Part shown: positions 1-11,300 of the stretch, piece by piece
Layout: every line of letters begins with the position of its first letter
How positions within the stretch are numbered: position 1 is the stretch's first letter
Origin: Lachancea kluyveri NRRL Y-12651
Taxonomy: Eukaryota; Ascomycota; Saccharomycetes; Saccharomycetales; Saccharomycetaceae
Assembly: GCA_000149225.2 (NCBI GenBank)
Contig: CM000693.1
Span: forward strand, 496,001-560,000
Direction: 5' to 3'
Length of the DNA: 64,000 bases
Notes under the pieces: model-generated
What the model was told of the DNA's origin: nothing
Databases searched by the model: none
The model's input: only the letters and a program-made list of their open reading frames with translations
Translations under genes and position numbers: made by a program

Positions 1-415
1 TGTTGAAAACGAACGCCGTAAATCCTCAGCTTTTGAGAGAGCTAAGAAATCGGCTGTAACCGATGCTTTGAAGCGTAGTTTGAGAGGTTTTGGTAATGCA
101 TTGGGTAACTGTCTCTACGATAAGGACTTTCTTTCAAAGATTGACAAGGTTAAATTTGATCCGCCAGACTTCGATGAAGGCAATTTGTTTAGACCAACCG
201 ATGAGCTAAGTGAAATTTCTAGGTCAAATACAGTCGATCAAGAAATTTCAACTAGCTCTGGCAGGCCCATGAAGAGAAGAAATACAGGTGCTCTGGTGCA
301 ACAAACTTCAAGGCCTGTGAATAAATCAAATGGTTTGAGAAACGAAACCCAACCGCCCTCGACACCTGTACCTCAACCTCAACAGCAACAGCAACCACAA
401 CAACAGCAGCAACAG

Positions 416-470
<55 letters not shown>

Positions 471-1120
471 ATCAGGACGAATTGTTAGACGATTCTTTTA
501 TTTTTAGTGATGATTTTCAAGATGACGATATAATATCGGTTGGCAAAACGAACAATGGTAGTGCTGCTGCACCGGCGGAGTCTATGACTTTTGTTACAGC
601 TAAGGCAGCCCCAACTGTGCAAAACAAAGCACCGGTCCCCTCTGGGGAAGTATTTGATCCTAAATACCAAGCCCATTCCATTCAACATACGGTTGATCAA
701 TCCACTTCAAAGCACGTTAAGGCAAGTGTACTGAAAGAAAAGGGTTTAGAAGACAAACGGAATGCAATGTACCAACGTTTTGCTCCAAAAGGTAAGCAGC
801 TGGATACCATTAACACCCCTATTAATAATTCAGCAAAGGTAATGCCAGCTGATAAACAACAAATTACTAATACTCCCAATAGGCCAGCGGCCCATGAACA
901 ACCCAAGGATGTTCCACAGATAAACAACCAAACCCCTACGAGCAACCGAGCTCCTCAGCAACGGACCCCAAGAAAAGCTCAGCAGCCTTTCACGGGTTAC
1001 CAACAGCAAACATCAGTAGCTCCTCCTCCCACAGTACCGCCAACCACAACAGCTCCTCCTAGAAGGGAAGTGGGGAGGCCCAAAGTTAACCATCCTAATA
1101 TAAGGAAACCAGCTCAATAA
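1..1120 (+). CDS. RAD52: Rad52 recombination mediator, C-terminal part (5' end outside window)
   Basis: Open from the first base (codons start at position 2) to TAA at 1118-1120. Rad52 loads Rad51 on RPA-coated single-stranded DNA and anneals strands during homologous recombination in the nucleus. The visible part starts inside the end of the conserved annealing domain ([20 protein letters not shown]). It then runs into the disordered half, which holds the acidic RPA-binding QDDD motif (in [10 protein letters not shown]), the Rad51-contact FVTA motif (in MTFVTAKAA) and the conserved tail REVGRPK. Between annealing domain and QDDD there is a long glutamine tract (24 uninterrupted Q codons at 398-469), which I do not recall in S. 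cerevisiae Rad52. In S. cerevisiae RAD52 lies near SRC1 and AMD1, matching its neighbours here. Identity is very secure; the N-terminal half cannot be judged. Confidence 0.96.
380..469 (+). repeat. CAA/CAG glutamine-codon tract in RAD52
   Basis: Thirty codons, all glutamine except one proline (395-397). The last 24 (398-469) are an uninterrupted, irregular then alternating CAA/CAG run. The codon mixture argues for a selected amino-acid tract as well as replication slippage. It sits in the disordered linker of Rad52, upstream of the RPA-binding motif. Confidence 0.95.
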
Positions 1121-2313
1121 ACGGTTACTCGTGTAAAATAGTAATAGTTTGAATTTTGGAAAAAAATTTGCGAGATCAATAGAACCAAAATGGCTTGCAG
1201 TATTTAATTTGTTATAAAAAAATCGAGTTTAAATGAAAGTTGTCTATGCCTCTCCGTGTGCGTATTACTGTCCGGGTTAGAGGAAACAGTTTTAAACTTT
1301 AAGTTCATTGAAAAAAGTTGGTTGATAATGGTATGCGGCCTCACGTTATAGTTTAAAAATTAGATTCTCGTCATAATACTGACATGTTGGTATAGCTCAT
1401 TTACTATTTTTTTTATGTAAACGACAATTTCAAGTGCAACACTGCTCCTCGCTTCTAAGACTATCGACTATTTTTGTTTTTTACTCTGTACAGATTCTAA
1501 GAACAGGCATATGCGTCTGTGAAGATACATAGTAAAATAACTTTGACGAGGTTCATTTCTGGATATATTTAGGATATGCTTCTAAAAGACGCTATTGCAA
1601 GTAGAGCTAAAATTACTAATCCTCTTGCTTTGAATATTATAGGAACATTTGCACAGACGCTTGTTGCAATCTTATTAATATCGTGAAAGTCCCTTCAACA
1701 CATATCCGGGAGGAGGAAGGGCGTGGCTTCCTTTAACTATTATCAGGAACCTTACCAGAATATTCAGAGCTGGTTTCTCCCTCTTTTCCACGATTTATTC
1801 AGTACAGATTTTTGTATTGGTATGTGACTAGACATCTTGATGAACTGGATGATCCGTTAATTTTAGGTCCTCACAGAATCGGTTTCAGTACCCAAAAATT
1901 TTGATAATATGCAGAAACCAAGAGCTTAAACGTACTGGTGATATCAAAGATTCGAAATAGGTTCCGTATGCGTTTGCTTTTGGTTTCCATCTTAACTTTA
2001 GGATTGTGCCAATTATGTCTCATTATGTACGCGTTGGATATTTTCAGTAACTCACGAATGCTCTTTTGAAAATCTGTTCTCTATTTTTCTCACTCATATG
2101 TCTTGAGAAGCCCAAGCAAATAAAGAAGGGAAACGGAAAGATAGAAGTTAAAACTAACTAATTCTTTGTCTGAGCTTACTACAGATTAACTCTTTATCCA
2201 ACTACTGTGTTTTCTTTAAGTTTCTATTTCCTAAAAATCCAAGCTTTTGCTAAGCATTTTTTTCATTTGCCATTGAAGAACTACAGTAAAACAGATTATT
2301 TTCTAAAATAAAG
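1121..2313. other. Intergenic, RAD52 to TOM1 (1.2 kb)
   Basis: Unusually long gap for this gene-dense window. No ORF with coding character, no tRNA-like B box with cloverleaf and no centromere-like CDEI/CDEIII pair were seen by eye. It must hold the RAD52 3' end and the TOM1 promoter. Confidence 0.6.
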
Positions 2314-5300
2314 ATGGTCATTTTGACTAAAATAGAGAAGTTACAAAAGGAGGAGAAGTGTAAGCCCTTTAAGCCACTTTTGGATGAATTACTACAGTGT
2401 TCCACCCAAGAATTTGTATCGAAGTTGGTTAACATTGTTGAATGGGATAGGTCTAGAGACGATTTGTTTATTTGGATTCCAATTTTAAACAGAATTGATG
2501 AAATTTTGAACAAGATGGTTGAGACTTACTCTTATAAATTTGTTGATTTAACGAATCAGCCTGTCAAATTGGTAGAAATGTCTCCAACAGATGAAAACAC
2601 TGCCGTGGCTTTAATATCTTTTACATGCCGTCTATTGAACAACACATGCAACCGTTCGATTTACTCTTCTATTGATGTAATGGACCATATGTTGAATTGT
2701 CCTAGTTTTAGGGTCAAGGCAGTCGCAATGAAAGTCATTGCCATCATGGCTGAAAGACATGTTACAGCACGTCATAGGGTTGAAAGTAATAGTTTTACGC
2801 CTAGTGAAGAGTTGAAAGAAAAAGCCTTGGCTCTGGCCCTGTGTCTACCATCATCTGCTACCGATGACAAAATGGAGCATTTTTCACTAGTGGATCTATT
2901 TTTTGAGAAAAAAAGATATCCTTCTAAGTGGAAAACGTTGGACTTTACTTATTATACTTCGCATTCAAAGGAACAGAACCCAACCTCACGTGCCTCGGTT
3001 GTTGTAGCTAAACCTACTAGTAATACATCTGCCTTGCTGATGAAACACTTTACTTTGACCACTGATGAGCTTAAAAGCCTATCCTTGCAGCAAATATTTG
3101 ATAAAGGTATGGCAGAAATTCCTTCCCAAAATTGGTTTCAATTTTGCTTACATGCTACAGTTTCTAAAGCTTTTAGTGAGGATACCTTTGAAAATATTCA
3201 ACTTAGAAATTCAATTATTCAAGTGAAATTTAACGCAGTTGCGTTTACTAGTGCAATCTATATCCCTGCACAAATCAGCACCAAGCTATTTGAGGTTGAT
3301 CCATATACATTTAACAGTTTAACGGAGTTTATTTCTTTATCAGAAACCAAACTTCCTAGGGACCTGAGGACGGATGCATTATTTGCTTTAGAGTGTATCT
3401 CTTCAAAGCACATTTGGTGCTCTGATATTGTAAGAAATTTGGGTGGTAACATGTCACATGGGTTATTGTTTCAGATACTGAGATATATTGCCAAAATTAT
3501 TCAGGAAGATATACAAACAGAAGTTGATGAGGAATACAATGTTCGCTTGTTTTACTTGATTTCAAACTTGGCAGATGTTAAATCGTTGCAAGAATCTTTG
3601 TTGTCTGCCGGTTTAATTTCGAGTTTATTAGAGATCGTTTCAGTCAAGCATAGCAGGTATAAGCGTACGTTGGCTTCTGCAACGCATCTTTTGGAGGTCA
3701 TTGTCGGCGATTCCGATGCTACAACAGAGTTCATTGCCAACAATGGATTTAAAATTCTTATAGAATCTGTTAATGACGAAGTTAATTTTGCGTTGGAACA
3801 CCCAGAGTTCGGTGAGCCCTCCAAATATTCTGTTGTCTATTATTCAATCTCTTTTAGACAACTGGGGTACATTAGGAGTCTGTTGAAGCTAGTATTGAAA
3901 TTATTAAAAACAGACTCCGGCGATAGGATCAGAAACCTGATAGATTCCCCCATTCTGCTTGCATTAAATAAGCTGCTGGAAAACAGAAAGGTTTTTGGAT
4001 ACACTTTGATTACCTATGCTTTGGACGTTGTTCAAACAATCATTAACACCGAACCAACTATTTACCAAGTTTTGGTCGAATCTGGCACTATTCCATATAT
4101 TTTAGAGCATTTTGATCAGTTCATGGGCCCTTCTTCGGAGTTATTACGCTTACTACCAGAAGTCATATCTGCTCTGTGTTTAAACAATGACGGTTTACAC
4201 CAAGTCAAAGAAAAAAAACTAGTGAAATATATTTTTGACATTATCTTAACACCAGAACTTAGTAAGACGATGATCTGGGAAGACAGAGCTGTTGATATTG
4301 GTATTTCGATTGATGAATTAGCAAGACATTATCCGGATTTAAAACCTATCATCAAAGATGCCTTTTTCGAAACAGTTAAAAAAATCCCACAGTGTACTAG
4401 GTTTAAGCATCCCTACTTATACAGATCTCCTTCTGGGAAAGGTGAATTCTACCATTCTAAAGATGACGAGGTTATAGATTATGAGGAAGGCGCAGGTGAA
4501 ATTGCTTTTTGGGAAACCCAAGAATCGGCACCAATTATTAACTGTTTCTCAGATGTATTCTGTGGTATGACTTTGGAAAACGAATCCTGGGCCGATTTAC
4601 TAGACAAAACTGGGTTTTGCGAGCTCGTGCACATTGTTTTGGACAGGCCAACATTCGATTATGTCAATTCTTCGTCATTTTTGAACTTTACTGATGCACT
4701 AAACTTCAACTGTAAACATTCTAAAAATTCCGACCATGTTCTTCCTTGTCTGCTCGAAATATTGAAAGAGAATATGGAAGAAATTACGGATTTCTTAACA
4801 TATGACTTTGGGAAATCATATATTTTAAGTGAAACTCCTGAAAAGATTGAAAAATTAGTTCACAAGCTATGTGTCATTGGTGTTCTACTTTATCTTATTG
4901 TTGAACTTTATATTGAAATATGCACTATGTCTCCCTCTAAAGTGCTTCAGGTTTTAGATTTCGAAAATGGTGGACCCGAAATAATCAAAAATGTTGGGTT
5001 ATTATTCCAAAGAAGCGTTCTTGAAGAAATGTACATTCGCCAAAATTTGCCAAACTCTGTTGCTATAGAGACTACAGTGCAAGCTTTCAATAATGCTCCC
5101 CCAATTATTGTACAAGCTGCAAAGCCTGCGAAAACCGAATTGAAAGATGATAAGACATCAGCAAAGTTTAAAAACACTTTACAAGAAAGAACTATTTTTA
5201 TTAAACTACAATCATGGATAGCGTTGTTATTTAGGCGTTTAACCCGGCTGACTCACTCCAGAAAGATATCTGCTGTGAACTCTGATCGAGCTTTAGAGGT

Positions 5301-8300
5301 TAGGATATTCGATAGTGTGGTTAAGGAGATTACTGCGATGATTGATTTGAGATATTTGGAATCACATTTGAGTTACTTTTTGGTTGTTTTTCACTTTAAT
5401 GCATTTGTTTTGACCTATCCTAATTCTTCTTCCTCTGCTAGTGGTAAGATTCAAACTATTCCAGCTTTACTATTTTATCAGAACGGTGGTTACAAACTTT
5501 ACTTCGAAGCTATTAAACTTTTATTCAAAAAAATACAGAAAATCAAAGATGTCGAGAGCATTGAAAAAATTGATTACGTTAAAGATTCTGAAGATATAAT
5601 GGCAGTTAGTACACTGATTAACGCTCTTTCTTTTTTCAACAAGTCAATCCAATTTGAAATGATGGAAAACATTCGTAACGCTAACGAGTACTACCCATAT
5701 GATGATATATTCTACAATGTTACTAAGGCCTTGGTTGTTCCAATAAAAATTTTAGCTTTGGGCCTACTTGATGAAATTATGCAAGTTTCCGATGTGTTTG
5801 GCTCTGACGTCAGAAGATTACCGTACTCTGTGTTTAAGCAAATACTGAGTATGCTCAAAAACATTTACAACAGCAGTTCTGAAGAGATAGATCAGGGGCT
5901 GTACGAATTGAGGTGGGATTTAATGCCACCATCTCATCGTAAAATTCAACTTTTGGTCGCTTGTGGCATTACTCCAGATGTTGCTCAAGGTTACTTGGAG
6001 GAACAGAATGATGATTTGCCAATACACGTAAGGCCAGACGTTTTTTCTGAAGAAGAATGGGGAAAGTACCAGGAAATCAAAAAGGCCGGAGAATGTGAAA
6101 CCGATATTCAACTGCTTGCGCCGCAGTACAAAGATTACTCAACATCAGATGATCTATCTGTTATGAGAACGGACTTCTATCGTAACAATTTAGAAGACAA
6201 AATTTTAGAAGTGCTACCGTTATACCCAAAGTTAGTGAATGCTATTTCGCGTGCATTTTTGGAAATATTCAATGAGGTTGGTGAGGCCCGAAACAAGATT
6301 TTAGTTAAATTGTTGAAAATTTTGACTCAGATCGAGCTTGAAGACACCTTCAAATTAGCTCCGATCATACATTTATTCGGTATTTTCCTGAATGACAGTG
6401 ACATATATGAACAGGCTGAAGAAGAGATTAAGCAGTTTTTGGAATATCTCGTAAAATGCTTAAGGCCAAACAATGTCAACAAACCATGGTTTTCTAAAGC
6501 GTTATATGTCTACGAAATTATTCTTGCGAAATCAGAAGCACCAAAAATTGGGGAGATCCCAGAAGGCATTGACGCACCATGCCCAGCCGTTTTTTCTGGA
6601 TTTAAAATTCCAGTAGATATCAAGCAAACCATTTTTGATGTTTTGATCAGAGTGAATGAGATTACTGACTTTTACTCTGCCCTTGCTATTTCCCGTATTT
6701 TAATTTTGTACACTAGAGATGAGCATTTTTCTTATGAAGTTTCTCAATCTAGTATTCTTTCAAAAATATTAAAGGTCATCGGTTTTCATCAAAAATTGGA
6801 TAAAATCAACTATTTGGAATCTTCTTTCCTACTGTTGGCTAGAAGATGCTTTGAAAATTCAGATGTCGTTTCCAACTTAATCCAGTATGAGTTGAACGAA
6901 GCTTTCACTACTAGGGTTGCCAATGAATACAAAGAGAAATCCCGTGAGTTGTCTGGCTTAGTATCTGAAAAGGCAAACATTGTCATGAGAGACCCAGATT
7001 TGTTTGTCAATTATTTGTGTGAGACTGCAAGGTTTGGAGACTTTGCATCCCCAGAAAAATTAGAGAATTTAGGCGTAAAGAGATATATGCAGGAAAAAGA
7101 TGAGGATATGAATGATTTGGATTCAACAGTTGATGGAAGACACGCATTAAAAAACAGAACTGGCATCATACACCTCTTACTGTCTCAACTAATGGCGGCG
7201 TATAAAAAGGACTGGACTTCTGAGCCTCCTGTTGTAGAGGATGGTGACAAAAAGAAGGGCAACAGCGGAATTAAAGTTTCAAGAAATCCTGTTTGTGCGT
7301 ACATGATATTTTTGCTAAAGGTCCTTATTGAATTAGTTATCAGTTACAAGCAGAGCAAGTTTGAGTTCTTGACGTTTAACAAAAGAAACATGTACGTTGA
7401 ATCTCCTAAACCACGTATGACTGCCCTGAATTTCTTTTTATATCAGCTTTTGGATACTAAGGGACCAAACCAGAGTAAACATGAAGCTAAAAGGAGGGAA
7501 GTTATTGGGAGATTGGCTTGTGACGTGATCATAGGCTTTGCCTCTTCTGTTCAACATAAATTTACTCAAAAGCAAGATCCTAAAATGGCTGATCCAGATA
7601 TGACTTTTATTAGAAAATTCACTATTGAATGCTTGACTAAAGCATTGAAAGATACAACTAGCTCACATAAATCTTTGCAGATGTTTGTTGGTAAATTATA
7701 TGGTTGGTTTGACTTGACTTCCTCGCTTTTACTAACCGAGAGAAGTTATTTGCACGCTATATTAGACACAGATACGGCACACCCTGACAAATACCAAATT
7801 TGTAAATTGATGCTAGAGATGAATGTGCCTAGTATCATTTCTGATTGTGTTGCGTCCTTGGATTTGAACTACCCATTCTCAAAAAAGCTTTTTAATTGTT
7901 CCATTGAACCCTTGAACGCCATTAACAAGATAAGGAATGAGTTTTCAGAGCTGTTTAAACTCGAAAATAATGAGGAGGACGAAGAAGTTGACGATGAATC
8001 CGATAAGGAAGATGTCCAAGACATGTTTAAGAACTCTGCTTTGGGGATGTATGATGTCGAAGACATCGAAGATTATGACGATGATGAAGACGAATCATTA
8101 ATAGGAGACGATGAAGATATTGCCTTTGTAGAAGAAGATGAAGATGGCATTGAAGTCGTGTTCAGTGAAACTGAACGTGAGCATGAAACCGGAGATTATT
8201 CGGGTTCTTCTGATGATACTGGGAGTGAAGATGCCTCAGAAGATGATATTGGTTTTGAAATTGAGGGAGATAATGTTGTTGTTAATATTGCCCATGAATC

Positions 8301-11300
8301 TGATGATGAAGCTTCTGGTACAGATGGATCAAATGGAGCTGCAAGCTCTGATAATAGTGAGCTATCATATTATACTGATAGCGGCTCTTCGGTTGATTTG
8401 ATTGAAGTAGATGATAACGGGTATGATTCGGAGCTAGGTATTGACTTGGATGACCCTGAACTTGGTGCTTCCGATTGGGAATCGGGCTTGTCTGAATTAT
8501 CTGACTCTGATAGTAGTGATTCTGATGTCGAAGACGTTTATGACTACTCTGTAAGGAGTGGGGGAAGATGGTTGAGGAACGATGGTATTGAAATAGATGA
8601 TTACTCAGAAGATGATGATGAAAGGGGTAGATTCACGGGTATCCAACACGTATTTTCACCAGAGGAGGAATTGTTCAGATCTTATGGTGAAAGAAGTCGC
8701 AATGGACATGGTTTTAACCACCGTGATGGCCGCCATTCTGGGTTTTCAATCATGTCACATTCAGTTAATTTTTTGAATGGAGAAAGACGCAATCAAAGTA
8801 CTTTAACAAATCCGTTAGGGCCTTCTGGATTAGAAGAGGTGGAAAACGGCATCGTTAATCAATCTAGCAACATCAGTACCGGTGTAAATTACAGAGCTCA
8901 GCCAATGCATCTTTCCGATCTTTTGTTGCAAAATGCTATATTTGGTGTCAGCCCAACTGAAAGCATCGTATTGAAGTCCACAACCGCAAGATGGAATGAC
9001 ATTCTTGAAATGTTCTATGACTCGAAAGTCTATGCAAACAATGTCATTCCCACGATAGTTGGTAGAATTTTTCAGGCAAGCTACGACCTTTATGTGAAGA
9101 GACGTGAAGAGACACGCGAAAAGGAAAAAGAACAAAAAATGAAACGTGAAGAAGAGCTCAGAAAACAAATGGAAGCTAGAAAAAGGACACTAGAAGAGAT
9201 GCAATCTGGTGATGAGGATCAAGGTTCAGATGCTTCCGAAACTGTCGAACAAGATAACCTTGAACCAATCTATGTCAATATCGATGGCGAAGAGGTCAAT
9301 ATTGCAGGTACTGATATCGACCCTGACTTTTTGAATGAACTGCCAGAAGATATGAGGGCAGAGGTATTTGCTGAACATGTTAGAGAACGTAGGGCCGAAG
9401 CAATACACCATACCGTTCACTCAAGAGAAATTGATTCTGATTTCTTAGACGCCATTCCAGAAAATATTCGAGAAGAAATTTTAGACCAGGAAGCAGCTGA
9501 ATCCAGATTCTCCCAAGTAATTGGGTCAATTCGTGAGCAAACTGATACAGACGTGAACCCAGGTGCTGGTGAAGTGAGTATTACAGAGGGTGACGTAGAA
9601 AGTGAAACAAAAAGTGTTAATAACGATAATGAAAAGAAGAAGGTGCCAAGAATTCATTTTGCTCCATTAGTAGATCGTTCTGGTATTGCCGCACTTATGA
9701 AATCTGTTTTCATTTGCCAACCATACTTAGCTCGTGAAGTTTACCATGAACTGTTTTATCGGTTGTGCTCAAGCAAGCAAAACAGAAGCGACATTATGAA
9801 CATGCTCCTGCTAATCCTTACAGAGGGCATCAATGATCAGCATTCATTAGAAAGGATTTATAACTTGATCTCCAATAGAGCAAGTGGCAATGTAAAACAC
9901 GTCCAAAATTATCAATTGCCCGTTGATTGTACGCCTCTAATTGTCGCTAATCAATCAATTGAAATCCTCCAAAGCTTGATTGATGCAGACTCCAGATTGA
10001 AGTTTTTTTTCATTACTGAGCACGAGAATTTGTTAATCAATAAGTCCCCATCAAAGAAAAGGGATATTTTTTCCAAGAATATGAAATGGCCTATAAATTG
10101 TCTGTTTTCTCTTCTGGATAAAAATATAATCACGGATGAAACTGTTTTGATGGATTTATTGACCAGAATTCTTCAGGTTTGTACCAAGCCCATTTCAACA
10201 ATTGTCAAGACTTCAAAAGATAGTACTAAGAAGAAGTTTCAAGTTCCTCATATTGAACCTAAGCATTTGGAGCACATCGTATCCATCATCAAACTGGAAT
10301 CTTGTAATACTAAAGTTTTCCAACAAACCTTAAACATAATGACCAATATTTCCATGTTGAAGGGTGTCCAAGATATGTTCACTAAGGAATTATCTGCCTT
10401 AGCTATTGAAACTGTCAACACGTTGGTTAAGTATCTCGATGCTTTAAGTGCAGAAATTCTCACTGTTAAAAACGGAACCGAGATTAACTCAGAAATTATT
10501 CAGAAGTTTACTGTTCCTAGCTCTGAGCAATCTAAACTGTTAAAGGTTTTAACCGCAATTGATTACATGTACACAACTAAGAAAAATGCTGAAGAAGTTG
10601 ATGTTCAGAAACTAATGGACTTATACAATAAAATGACATTGGGCTCGGTGTGGGTAGCGTTGAGTAAGTGTTTGAGTGATTTTGAGGATAGACAACATAT
10701 GAGTACTTCTGCTACTATCTTACTACCTCTAATTGAATCTTTGATGGTTGTTTGTAAGCATAGTAAAGTCCGCGATACCAAGGACCCTAATTTGAAATAC
10801 GAATCCAAAAAGTGTGATTTTGCTCAAATCCCGGTAGAGAATTTATTTTTTTCCTTTACTGACTTGCATAAAAAGCTGCTGAACCAAATGATTCGCTCGA
10901 ATCCAAAATTGATGAGTGGACCCTTTTCCCTGCTGGTGAGAAATCCAAAAATCTTGGATTTCGACAACAAAAGGTACTACTTTATCGCTGAGTTACGTTC
11001 TGACAACCAGGATCGACCAAAACTTTCCATCACTATACGCCGTGAGCAAGTTTTCCTAGACTCCTATCGTTCGCTGTTTTTCAAGTCCAACGATGAAATC
11101 AAAAACTCGAAGTTAGAGATTACCTTCAAAGGTGAGGCCGGTGTTGATGCAGGTGGTGTTACTAGAGAATGGTATCAAGTGCTATCAAGACAAATGTTTA
11201 ATCCAGATTACGCTTTGTTCTTACCTGTTGCTTCAGACAAGACTACATTCCATCCTAACCGTACTTCTGGTATCAATCCGGAGCACTTGTCGTTTTTCAA

